From Rothia uropygialis (lineage in GTDB: Bacteria > Actinomycetota > Actinomycetes > Actinomycetales > Micrococcaceae): 64,000 bases of DNA. The notes under the pieces are model-generated. The model did no database searches and had not been told where the DNA came from. It was given only the letters and a program-made list of their open reading frames with translations. Within the stretch, counting starts at the first letter, position 1, and the number at the start of each line of letters is the position of its first letter. Of the stretch, positions 45,156-53,798 are shown in pieces. The stretch lies in assembly GCF_004137765.1 (NCBI RefSeq), contig NZ_NOIS01000002.1:310001-374000 (forward strand), written 5' to 3'. Made by a program: the position numbers and the translations under genes.

Positions 45156-46721
45156 TCACCATTGTCGGGCATTTGCGCGCACCTGATAGTCCGGCCAGGG
45201 AAGTTCGATCGGCGCCTCGAATTCTTTCGGCAGCAATGCGGGCATCGGTTTCTCTTCAGTTCGTCGGTCGAATTCAGCTTTCGCCGCTTCGAGGACTTCC
45301 GGCCGATCGAACAGATCGAGGAATGTACCGGCAACGGTCTTTCCCGCAGTGACAATCGTCGGGGCGATCGTCTCGGGGATCCCACCCAGAGCGTTCATCA
45401 CCCACGACGGGTGTTGGTGCCCGTCTTTCGCTGTTGCGAGGGTCGGGCGAGAAACATAAAAACGCACAAGCGGGGCGTAATGCGACATTTCGACGTAGTC
45501 ATCGCTCGTCCAATTCCGTTGCCAAGCCGGCATCTGCTCGCGAAGCAACCGTTCCGCCTCGGCCGGTTCGATGAGCTGTTCGGTCTTGTCGAGAAACGGA
45601 CGATCCGTAGGTTCGTGGCCCAGGCTCTCCTGAATCCTTTGTGCCACCGCGACCGCTTCGGGACCGTATGAGGGAGGACCGACCTGTTCGAGGTTCTCGT
45701 ACAGCGCCTGCGCCAGGACATGATTCTTTCGTCCTGGGCGGCTTCTTGCGACCCACCTCTCCTCCAGGTCGCAATGGGCCATTGTCGCCGCCGCCGCTGC
45801 ATTGCGGTCGAGCACCGCAAGGATATGTTCGGCCATATCGACGTCGGGTGTGCGCCAGGAGAACTGGAGTCGTGCTACTCGCTGAGGCAGATTGTCCGCT
45901 GTGGCCTGCCCATCGCTGAGGATCGCATCGGAGAAGCTCCAGCCACCGGTGGCCGGAAGCATCGAATCGAGCATGGTCCGGGACGCGGTGTACATCTGTG
46001 ACAGCGCCACATTTGCTCCCGGCGCCCGAGCTGCGGAGTGTGACGCGGGAATGGGCGAGTTCGGATCCGCCGTCGAGGTCTGCCAGGTTTCGGGGTGATC
46101 GCAGACGAAACTGTAGACCTTGGAGTAGTAGGCCCCGCAGTGGGTGTCCCATCGAGCGGTGTTGCACAGGGGAAGCATGTAGAAGGGGTGGAACGAGACG
46201 ATGGCGTCAACGTCGTCGTAGTAGCCCCGTAGACCGTGGACGACCTTCGAACCGTGCATTTTCTCTGCCGGCTCGCCCGTGTATTTCAGAGTTCCGTGGA
46301 TCTGATAAACCTCCATGGCGTGTTTGGTGGCCAACAATCCTGCCAGCGTAGAGATCCCTAAGGCCGAATGCGGGTCCGTGTGTCCAGGAGAAAAACGGCT
46401 CAGACCCTCGCGCGGAGCCTCCGTTGTCCCGGCAGCCTGGTTGTTTCCCGGCACGGCATCGTATTCGGCGTACGTCAGGAGCGTCGGACCTTCTCCGTTT
46501 GACCACACCGCCGAAAATGCCGTCGGCATTCCTGCCGATCCGTCCTCGACCTCGAAGCCTTCATCCTGTAGGAGCTCGACGTACCAACGCTGGGACCTGT
46601 ATTCGCGCCATGCAGGCTCGGCCAGTTCCCAGATGTGCGTGTGCCATTCGAGGAGTTCGTCGAGGTGCTCGTCGATCCAGGTACGAGCGGTCTCCTTGGC
46701 AGCGGAATGCATGGGTGACAT
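45156..46721 (-). CDS. AbgB-like M20 family amidohydrolase with altered metal site
   Basis: A 521-residue protein of the M20 aminoacylase/AbgB family, which splits amide bonds of p-aminobenzoyl-glutamate and similar compounds. The YAEYDAVPG block gives a conserved Asp ligand, and a dimerisation domain follows. Two key blocks differ from the norm: GHTDPHSALG replaces the usual G-H-x-C-G-H-x-x-G, and GEPAEKMHG has PAEK instead of PAEE, so one metal-binding Glu is a Lys. It may bind a single metal or have a new substrate. It is the last gene of the operon starting at 52388, 20 bp after the dehydrogenase gene. Confidence 0.78.
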   Translation of the reverse strand: MSPMHSAAKETARTWIDEHLDELLEWHTHIWELAEPAWREYRSQRWYVELLQDEGFEVEDGSAGMPTAFSAVWSNGEGPTLLTYAEYDAVPGNNQAAGTTEAPREGLSRFSPGHTDPHSALGISTLAGLLATKHAMEVYQIHGTLKYTGEPAEKMHGSKVVHGLRGYYDDVDAIVSFHPFYMLPLCNTARWDTHCGAYYSKVYSFVCDHPETWQTSTADPNSPIPASHSAARAPGANVALSQMYTASRTMLDSMLPATGGWSFSDAILSDGQATADNLPQRVARLQFSWRTPDVDMAEHILAVLDRNAAAAATMAHCDLEERWVARSRPGRKNHVLAQALYENLEQVGPPSYGPEAVAVAQRIQESLGHEPTDRPFLDKTEQLIEPAEAERLLREQMPAWQRNWTSDDYVEMSHYAPLVRFYVSRPTLATAKDGHQHPSWVMNALGGIPETIAPTIVTAGKTVAGTFLDLFDRPEVLEAAKAEFDRRTEEKPMPALLPKEFEAPIELPWPDYQVRANARQW

Positions 46722-46741
46722 TGAGTCTTCTTTCGAATGTT

Positions 46742-47761
46742 TCAGTCGTGTGGAGGAAAACCCTGGGGCTTCGGGGCATTTACAGGTGAATCGGGTTGGC
46801 AGGTCCGTACAAAGCTGATGGCGTTCTGAGCCTGAATTCGCACATAGTCAAGGAGCGTTCGATCGGAGTAGTAGGCGATATGCGCAGTGATGATGACCTC
46901 GCTTCGACCCACGAGCGGATGCTCGTCAGTAGGAGGCTCTTCATCGAGTACATCGAGCGCTGCGCCGGCCAGATGCCCGGATTCGAGTGCGGAGGCAAGC
47001 GCCGAGTGATCGATGAGGCCTCCCCTGGAAACGTTGACGAGGAAGGACTTATCCGGCATTCGCGCGATGAAATCCGCATCGATCATGGTCTGAGTGGTCT
47101 GGCTCAGAGGAAGATGGAGGCAGAGCACATCGGCTTGGGTTTGCACGTCTGCCAGTTCGCACCTGCGGATCCCGAGCCGTTCGATATCCGACTGAACCTC
47201 CGCAGTGTTCGGCAAGTACGGGTCGTATCCGATGACCTCAGCGAACAGTGGGGACGCCAAGTGCGCCAATTTCTTCCCGATCCGGCCGAGGCCGAGCACC
47301 CCGAGCGTCAGCTCGCTCAACCGACGCGGCGCTACTGGCGCCCGATCGTTCCAGTCCACTGGATTGGCCGAGCGCGTGTAAAACGGTAGCTGACGCAGGC
47401 CGGCCAGGAGGATGGACAGAGCATGTGTGGCGACTTCTTCCGTGGCTGCACCAGGAACATTGGTTACCCAGATCCCGTGTTCGGTCGCTGCCTCGACATC
47501 CACGTTGTCGGTTCCCATAGACATCAGCGAGATGAGCTTCAGATCCGGCAGCCTTTCGATCATGTCTCGAGTGATCTCTGAGTAGCCGGGTAGCAGGACT
47601 TCGGCACCCTGCCCACCACTGACGATCGCTTCAGGGTCTCGCGTTCCGAGTACCCGGACCTCAAATCCGGCCTCTTCGAGCAGTGCGATGCCCGGCGTGA
47701 TGTCCGTGTCCTCGACATCGGTGTAGACCGCAACCAGTGGAATCGGATTCATCGTGGTCAC
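46742..47761 (-). CDS. D-isomer-specific 2-hydroxyacid dehydrogenase
   Basis: A 339-residue NAD-dependent dehydrogenase interconverting 2-hydroxy acids and 2-oxo acids. The NAD motif is GVLGLGRIGKKLA (about residue 150), and the catalytic Arg, Glu and His are in NVSRGGLIDHSAL, DVLDEEPP and ITAHIAYYS. The GTG start at 47761 overlaps the ThDP gene stop and lies 4 bp after GAGGAGG; an ATG at 47752 is possible. Its place between a ThDP decarboxylase and amidases suggests it provides or removes a 2-oxo acid. Confidence 0.87.
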   Translation of the reverse strand: MTTMNPIPLVAVYTDVEDTDITPGIALLEEAGFEVRVLGTRDPEAIVSGGQGAEVLLPGYSEITRDMIERLPDLKLISLMSMGTDNVDVEAATEHGIWVTNVPGAATEEVATHALSILLAGLRQLPFYTRSANPVDWNDRAPVAPRRLSELTLGVLGLGRIGKKLAHLASPLFAEVIGYDPYLPNTAEVQSDIERLGIRRCELADVQTQADVLCLHLPLSQTTQTMIDADFIARMPDKSFLVNVSRGGLIDHSALASALESGHLAGAALDVLDEEPPTDEHPLVGRSEVIITAHIAYYSDRTLLDYVRIQAQNAISFVRTCQPDSPVNAPKPQGFPPHD

Positions 47762-49377
47762 AGATCCTCCTCGTGGGTGTACATGGCAACCTCAATGTGG
47801 ATCACCTGCAGACCTCCGGCGGCCACTGCGGAATCTATTGCAGCCGCCAGCTCTGCCTGCGTCCTCACACGAGATCCCGCGCCTCCGAAAGCAGCAGCCA
47901 ACCCCACCCAATCGGGTTGAACGAGGTCAACACCGATCGGAGCCATGCCGAGATCCGCCTCATTCTGCCTGATCTCCCCGTAGCCGCCGTTGTCGACAAC
48001 GATCACGGTGACGTCCTGGTCTTGTTCGACCACCGTGATGAATTCCTGCACGGAGAACATCAGCGCACCATCTCCGATCACGGCGAAAGTCGCCCTTTCG
48101 GGAGCGGCGATCCGTGCACCGAGAGCGGCGGGCAGTCCATAACCGAGAGTCGCGAAGGTCCCCATGTACGGAGTCGAGTTCGGTCTCGACGCGGAGAAGA
48201 CATTGAGCAGGCCACCGTAGGCGATCCGAGAGGAGTCGGTTGCCAGAATCGCATCATCCGGCAGCGCAGAAACGATGTCCTCGGACAGCTGAGTGTTCTG
48301 CACGGACAATTTCCAGCAATCGTCGAGAGCAGCGTTCAAGAGCTCGACGACCGTGGGCTCCGGGCTCCTTGCCTCGCCGTATCCGAGCTCCTGGACAAGG
48401 GCGCCCATCACGGTGGGGGCATGACCGACGAGGCCGAGATCCGCCCGCTGGTTCTTGTTGATCTGCGATTCGAGGATATCGACCCGGATGACGAAACCGG
48501 TTGCGTCAAGACGATCAACCCAGAGTTCGGCGTCTCCGAGCTTCGACCCGATGACCAGCAGCACGTCTGCCGACCTGACGTACTCGCGGATCGATGGCAA
48601 ACGCAGGTTGGAGCCCAGAGAGAGCGGGTGCGTCTCGTCCAGCACGCCTTTGCCGTTGAGCGTTGTGACCACGGGGGCTCCCAAACGCTCAGCAAGGTGC
48701 CGCACCTCGGAGGAGGCAGAGCGGGCGCCGCCTCCGGCCAAAATAGTCGGGGACGCGGCCGTGGTCAGCCTTCGTGCCGCCTCGGCAATGGCCTCGGCGT
48801 CGGGAGAAGGCACGGGGTCGAATACCAGGGGCCGGAGAACCGTCGGTTCGACCTCGGCGACCTCGTCGAGAAGGTCGAGAGGGATTTCGATGTAGACCGG
48901 CCGGGGCCGGGAAGTGGCGAACAGCTCGAAGGCGTCGTGGACGGCACGTATCGCTTCTTCGGCCGTCGTGACGCGACGCGCCCATTCAACGACCGCTGAG
49001 GCGGCACCCAATTGATCCTTGGTCTCGTGCAAAGTTCCTGCATCGGCGAACTTGGCTCCACGCGGTTGTCCCGGTGACAGGATGATCATCGGCCTGGATT
49101 CGCAGAAGGCCGTGCCTGCGGCCGAAAGCGCGTTGAGCAGGCCCGGTCCGCTGGTCGTGAGTACGACTCCGGGAAGTCCGCTCTGCAATGACCACCCGTC
49201 GGCGGCGTATCCGGCCCCTTGCTCGTGTCGGGTCGTGACCGCTCGAATGCCCAAGTCGGTCAGCGGACGGTAGAACTCGAGGTTGTGGGTCCCGGGAATG
49301 CCGAAGACGGTGTCAATGCCGTAACCTCTCAGCATCTCCATGACGGCCCAACCGGTGGTCCTCTTCTGCGTCTTCAT
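47758..49377 (-). CDS. ThDP-dependent 2-oxoacid decarboxylase (AruI/acetolactate-synthase-like)
   Basis: A 539-residue thiamine-diphosphate enzyme. The N-terminal stretch GIDTVFGIPGTHNLEFY and TTRHEQGAGYAADGW holds the activating Glu. TLHETKDQLGA is a motif I associate with AruI, the 5-guanidino-2-oxopentanoate decarboxylase. The cofactor motif is GDGALMFSVQEF to VVDNGGYGEIR, with DNGG in place of the usual NN. Acetolactate synthase proper is less likely because no small subunit is next to it. In this operon it would decarboxylate the 2-oxo acid to an aldehyde, handed to the aldehyde dehydrogenase at 53799. Confidence 0.82.
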   Translation of the reverse strand: MKTQKRTTGWAVMEMLRGYGIDTVFGIPGTHNLEFYRPLTDLGIRAVTTRHEQGAGYAADGWSLQSGLPGVVLTTSGPGLLNALSAAGTAFCESRPMIILSPGQPRGAKFADAGTLHETKDQLGAASAVVEWARRVTTAEEAIRAVHDAFELFATSRPRPVYIEIPLDLLDEVAEVEPTVLRPLVFDPVPSPDAEAIAEAARRLTTAASPTILAGGGARSASSEVRHLAERLGAPVVTTLNGKGVLDETHPLSLGSNLRLPSIREYVRSADVLLVIGSKLGDAELWVDRLDATGFVIRVDILESQINKNQRADLGLVGHAPTVMGALVQELGYGEARSPEPTVVELLNAALDDCWKLSVQNTQLSEDIVSALPDDAILATDSSRIAYGGLLNVFSASRPNSTPYMGTFATLGYGLPAALGARIAAPERATFAVIGDGALMFSVQEFITVVEQDQDVTVIVVDNGGYGEIRQNEADLGMAPIGVDLVQPDWVGLAAAFGGAGSRVRTQAELAAAIDSAVAAGGLQVIHIEVAMYTHEEDL

Positions 49378-49380
49378 CGT

Positions 49381-51051
49381 TCAGGCCTCTTCCGACTGAT
49401 GACGGCACCGACCGTCAACCCAGGTCTCGAGCACGGGGATTCCTGCTATCTCCGTCGGATCGACGAGCAACGGGTCGTCGCCGAGAATGACGAAGTCGGC
49501 GCGCTTCCCGGGGGTGAGCGTTCCGAACTCGTCATCGCGTCCCAGGCTCTTTGCCCCTTCGAGAGTATGTGCCTTCAACGCTTCGACTGCCGTGATCCTC
49601 AGGGAGTCGGGACCGAGTTTTGCGCCCCGTCGCGTCACTCGAGTGACCGCGGCCTGGATCGCCTCGAGCGGACGGGGTTCTGCAACAGGGGCGTCGGAGG
49701 AAATAGTCGTTGGGACATTGGCTGCGAGGAATTCGCCCAGTGGGTTGAACCGCTCGCCGGGGGTGCCGATCGCCTGTTCGACGCCCTCTCCCCAGTTGTA
49801 ATAGTGCTGCGTCTGGTTGACGGGGCGGATACCGAGTTCGGACATCCTGGTGATGTCTTCCGGAGTGGGCAGTCCGCAGTGTTCGATCCTGTGCCGTGCA
49901 TCGGGGTCCGGGTGATCTGTCAGAGCCTGTTCGATGGCATCAACGACCATGGTGATCGCCGTCGGCGATTGCGCATGCGTGGCCGTCTGCAATCCGTTGG
50001 AGTGCGCCTTGGACACCAATTCACTGTATTCGCGCGGGTCATGATAAAGCTGACCCGTGCGGCAGGGATCGCCCACGTACCCTTCCGGGAAATATGCGGT
50101 CCAACCACCCAGGGTGCCGTCGGCATAGAGCTTGATGCCCGCTACGGACAGGAAGGCATTCCCGAAAGGCCCGGTCAGGCCGAGCTCGATGACCTGATCG
50201 AGAAGGTGGGAGAGGAAGTACACGGACACACGAATCTCCAGGGCGCCCCGATCAACCATCTCGAGGTAGGCAGCAAATTCCCGTTTGGACACCTGTGCGT
50301 CTCCAAGCGCGGTGACTCCGCCCGCGAGGAATTCACGCTGTACCAAGTCGAGCTGCCGCTGATGCTCGGCCGGTTCGTCGCCAAGATGGAAATTGGGCCC
50401 ATGATGGCCTATTTTGACCCCGTGCAGGCCCGTGAGCACGTTGCACGCCGCATCGGAGAGCTCCCCGGTCAGTTCGCCGTCCGAATTATGGAAGAACTCT
50501 CCGCCCTCGGGGTTGGGGGTGTCCTTGGTGATCCCGAATTTCTCGAAGGTGAAAGAGTTCACGACTCCCCCGTGCCCTGAGGCATTCATGATGTAAACCT
50601 CACGGTCCGTGGCGATCTTGTCGAGTTCCTCCTTGGTGGGGTGCCGACGTTCGACGAGGTTCCGTTGTTCGTATCCGAACCCACGGATCGGCACCCCTGC
50701 GGGCAACTTTTCTGCGCCCCGACGCATGAGCTCTATGATTTCGGGAATCGACCCGGCGTTGCCGGGAGTGATGTCAATCCACGTCAGCAACTGTCCGTAC
50801 ATGAGGGGATGTGCGTGCGCATCAACAAATCCGGGGACGATCGTCGCTTCTGGGCGCTCGACGCGGACTGGTTCGTATCCTGCCGCGGCCTGCTCGACCT
50901 CGGCCAGGGTTCCGACCGCTTCGATTCGGCCCCCCACGATGAACATGGCTTCGGCCTTCGGCTTGTCACCGTCGATGGTGTGAATGTTTCCGGCCGTGAT
51001 GATCGTCGGTTCAGAATTGCGATCGTCGAATGTGGCGAGCCTGCGCATCAT
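49381..51051 (-). CDS. YtcJ-like amidohydrolase
   Basis: A 556-residue amidohydrolase superfamily enzyme. The HxH metal motif is in GFVDAHAHPLMYGQ (about residue 80); later ligands lie around RHRIEHCGL and TTISSDAPV, and the end LTPGKRADFVILGDDPL is typical. It is a distant relative of the enzyme at 25822-27438. Its start overlaps the stop of the MHS transporter by ATGA, and the ThDP gene follows after 3 bp, so it belongs to the same operon. It probably opens an amide or cyclic bond of the imported compound. Confidence 0.83.
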   Translation of the reverse strand: MMRRLATFDDRNSEPTIITAGNIHTIDGDKPKAEAMFIVGGRIEAVGTLAEVEQAAAGYEPVRVERPEATIVPGFVDAHAHPLMYGQLLTWIDITPGNAGSIPEIIELMRRGAEKLPAGVPIRGFGYEQRNLVERRHPTKEELDKIATDREVYIMNASGHGGVVNSFTFEKFGITKDTPNPEGGEFFHNSDGELTGELSDAACNVLTGLHGVKIGHHGPNFHLGDEPAEHQRQLDLVQREFLAGGVTALGDAQVSKREFAAYLEMVDRGALEIRVSVYFLSHLLDQVIELGLTGPFGNAFLSVAGIKLYADGTLGGWTAYFPEGYVGDPCRTGQLYHDPREYSELVSKAHSNGLQTATHAQSPTAITMVVDAIEQALTDHPDPDARHRIEHCGLPTPEDITRMSELGIRPVNQTQHYYNWGEGVEQAIGTPGERFNPLGEFLAANVPTTISSDAPVAEPRPLEAIQAAVTRVTRRGAKLGPDSLRITAVEALKAHTLEGAKSLGRDDEFGTLTPGKRADFVILGDDPLLVDPTEIAGIPVLETWVDGRCRHQSEEA

Positions 51052-52388
51052 TTCTCTCCTATGGGTTGAAAGGTCGAATTGGTGGAGGTCCTGCTGACGC
51101 CCTCTGAATCGGAATACTGGGGTGCGAACGCTGTGCCCAACCAGGCAACGAGCGAAAGGAGTCCGAAGAAGGCGACGACCGACCAGATGCTGTCAGTGGC
51201 CGCCAGCAGTCCGCTTGCAATCGCGGGCGAGAGACCACCCCAAACCGCCGCGCCGACGCCATAGGCCAATGACATCGACGTGTACCTTGCCTGGGGCTTG
51301 AACATCTGGGCCATCAAAGTCGACAAGGGCGCCCACGCACCGGACAGGGTCAGTCGGACGAGCGCGACCAGGAGGAAGATGAGCACAACGTTCCGGCCCT
51401 CGATGGCCAGAATGAGCGGAATCATAGTCAGGAATGACAGCCCGATGCCCAAATACATGATCGTTTTACCGCCCCATTTGTCTCCTAGCCAGGCCAAAGG
51501 CAGGGTGACGATGGCTTCGATGAAGGACGCAACCGTCATGGCAGCGAGGATGACCTGAGCACTGACACCCACTTCAGGGTCGGTGGCGTAATTCTGAACG
51601 AAACTTGTCGCCACGACGTAGCCACCGGATGACATGGCAACGATCCCGAAGCCGAGCAGAATCGGCCACCAGTTGAACCTCAGCGCGTAAAGAATCGGTG
51701 TCGATTGCTCGGCCCCTTCGACCTTGTCTTCGAAAACAGGAGTCTCTTCGACTCGGAGTCGTACCCAGATGCCGACGCCGATAAGCACCAAGGAGAACAG
51801 GAAAGGGATCCTCCAGCCCCAGGTCATGAGCACATCGTCGCCCATGGCTGCGAGCACCCAGAAGGCTCCGGAGGACAAGAGAGCACCGAACGGGTTGCCG
51901 AGCTGGGTGAAACCTCCGTAGAAGGTCTTCCATTTCTCGGGCGCGGTCTCGACGGCCATAAGGCTGGCGCCACCCCATTCGCCCCCAACGGCCAGTCCTT
52001 GGAACATCCTCAACACGATGAGAAGTATCGGACCGAGCATCCCTGCCATGGCATAACTGGGTAAACAGCCGACGAGCACGGTGGCCACGCCCATGACCAA
52101 GAGAGTAATTGTCAGTGCGGGCTTGCGGCCGATCTTGTCTCCGATGTGGCCGAAGAGAACACCGCCGATGGGCCGCATGAAGAAGGCAACCGCGTACGTT
52201 CCGAACGACGCCAGAGTTCCCAGAGACCTGTCGACTTCCGGGAAAAACAGCTGTGGAAAGACAATGGCCGCCGCTGTGGCGTACACATAGAAGTCATACC
52301 ATTCGACTGTGGTGCCGACGGCGGCAGCGAAACCTGATCGTAACGCCTTTTTGTGCGTCTTCTCCCGGCCCAGATTCGTGGACGACAT
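51048..52388 (-). CDS. MHS-family metabolite:proton symporter
   Basis: A 446-residue MFS protein of the metabolite:H+ symporter group (ShiA, ProP, KgtP). The start region AAAVGTTVEWYDFYVYATA, FMRPIGGVLFGHIGDKIGRK and MFQGLAVGGEWGGASL are hallmarks of the group, which carries organic acids, betaines and shikimate. It is the first gene of the catabolic operon and probably imports its substrate. It is divergent from the AsnC-type regulator. Confidence 0.92.
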   Translation of the reverse strand: MSSTNLGREKTHKKALRSGFAAAVGTTVEWYDFYVYATAAAIVFPQLFFPEVDRSLGTLASFGTYAVAFFMRPIGGVLFGHIGDKIGRKPALTITLLVMGVATVLVGCLPSYAMAGMLGPILLIVLRMFQGLAVGGEWGGASLMAVETAPEKWKTFYGGFTQLGNPFGALLSSGAFWVLAAMGDDVLMTWGWRIPFLFSLVLIGVGIWVRLRVEETPVFEDKVEGAEQSTPILYALRFNWWPILLGFGIVAMSSGGYVVATSFVQNYATDPEVGVSAQVILAAMTVASFIEAIVTLPLAWLGDKWGGKTIMYLGIGLSFLTMIPLILAIEGRNVVLIFLLVALVRLTLSGAWAPLSTLMAQMFKPQARYTSMSLAYGVGAAVWGGLSPAIASGLLAATDSIWSVVAFFGLLSLVAWLGTAFAPQYSDSEGVSRTSTNSTFQPIGEK

Positions 52389-52631
52389 GTCGAGCTCCCT
52401 TGCTCAAGTGTGGGTTACAGACGTCCTGTAATTGCCCCACTGAATATAGGTGATTTCGCACAATGGGAACACGCTGCATCATGGCGCAAAACAGGTATCT
52501 GCCGCGGAAATGAGAAACATTTCGTGCACTTTAGTGACGACCGACGGATAATCCCAGGGCTCTACCAAATTTTTGCGGCTAGTGTTGAGCATAATCAGTT
52601 TTTATTGAACAAAAATGTAACGGAGGACATA
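52389..52631. promoter_or_regulatory. Divergent control region of the MHS operon and AsnC-type regulator
   Basis: A 243-bp region, locally AT-rich near 52490-52620. It contains several related short elements of the form TTTCGCACA / TTTCGTGCA / TTTTGCGCC, which may be Lrp/AsnC contact sites. This is suggestive only. Confidence 0.35.
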
Positions 52632-53573
52632 TTGGCAAAGTCGTCGCGGGCCAATCGCCGAGATGGCAAGGATTACAGGGACCTGGATGCCGCTCTCATT
52701 CGGGCACTGCAGGAGAACGGCCGGGCAAGCATCCACGAACTGTCACAGATCCTGGCTGCATCACGAGATCTGGTTTCTCAGCGTATCCGCCGTCTGGTGG
52801 ACGAAGACGGTCTCAAGATCGTAGCGGCGGTTGACCCTGGCCATGCCGGTCGACAAGTGCTGATCCACGCGATGGTCGACATCGACGGCGCCGCCAGACC
52901 GGTGGCATCCAAACTGGCACAATTGGCCGACACGGTACTCGTGTCCATGGTCAGTGGAGAGCGTCCCATAGTCTTCGAATCCCGGCACGGGAACCACGAG
53001 GAAATGGAAATGCTGCTCGACGAGGTGCGAGCGATCCCTTCCGTCCGTTCCATCCGCATCTCCACGTATGCCGAAGTCGTCAAAGGGTTCTTCGTAGCCA
53101 AGACCCGCAAGGAGATCTCCCCGGACCCCATCGACTTCAATATCATCGCAATACTGCAACAGGATGGCCGAACCAGCTACGCCGTGTTGTCCGAAGCAGT
53201 CCACCTCTCCCCCTCGTCGGTTCGCGAACGCGTCGCAAAACTCCTCGATGCCGGCGTCATCCGCATCTCCGCCATCCAGCCGGGCGGAATTTCTCGGAGT
53301 CGGTTCTCCATCGGCCTTGGGATCTCCGCCCGCGGCAACATCGACGACATCCGCGAACATCTGCGCACCGCACCGAATATTGACTTCGCAGCACGCACCT
53401 ATGGCAACTACGACTTCATTGCAACCGCCAACAGCCATGTGTCGAGTAAAGTTCTCGAAGTCATTGAGGATCTCAGAGCACTGCCAGGGGTCGCGTCATT
53501 GGACTCCTGGACCCACCTTGATCTCATCAAGGAGGAGTACGCCCGCAGAGTGGGGCAAGTTCTGAAACCGTAG
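52632..53573 (+). CDS. Tandem Lrp/AsnC-type transcriptional regulator
   Basis: A 313-residue protein with two full AsnC units: helix-turn-helix one at about residues 18-55 (DLDAALIRALQENGRASIHE) with a RAM-like domain, and helix-turn-helix two at about 175-215 (PIDFNIIAILQQDGRTSYAV, then LSPSSVRERV), with a second RAM domain ending GNYDFIATANS. Ordinary AsnC proteins have one unit and about 150 residues. The start is TTG at 52632, preceded by CGGAGGACA. It is divergent from the MHS operon and upstream of an aldehyde dehydrogenase, both likely targets. Confidence 0.87.
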   Translation: MAKSSRANRRDGKDYRDLDAALIRALQENGRASIHELSQILAASRDLVSQRIRRLVDEDGLKIVAAVDPGHAGRQVLIHAMVDIDGAARPVASKLAQLADTVLVSMVSGERPIVFESRHGNHEEMEMLLDEVRAIPSVRSIRISTYAEVVKGFFVAKTRKEISPDPIDFNIIAILQQDGRTSYAVLSEAVHLSPSSVRERVAKLLDAGVIRISAIQPGGISRSRFSIGLGISARGNIDDIREHLRTAPNIDFAARTYGNYDFIATANSHVSSKVLEVIEDLRALPGVASLDSWTHLDLIKEEYARRVGQVLKP

Positions 53574-53798
53574 AAGGAACGGCCGGGAAAAACACACCCG
53601 CCGGAAGATCGCAGAAACCTCGGGGGGTCCCGCCCCAGGAACTATCGCAACCTCGATCAGGGTTCCACACGCACATGGGGGCTTCTAGCGCCCTGCCGGC
53701 TACTTCGAAGATCGTTTAGGCCGGACGAGGCGGGTGCTGCATCCCAGTTGGCAGTTTCGAGGGTGTCTCCCCCTTCGCAAGGGGCGTAGGGTTGTTTT

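Noticed and set aside
47737-48999. 420-codon plus-strand frame
   Set aside because: Antisense of the ThDP decarboxylase gene; composition is that of a shadow frame.
49219-50580. 453-codon plus-strand frame
   Set aside because: Antisense of the YtcJ-like amidohydrolase gene.
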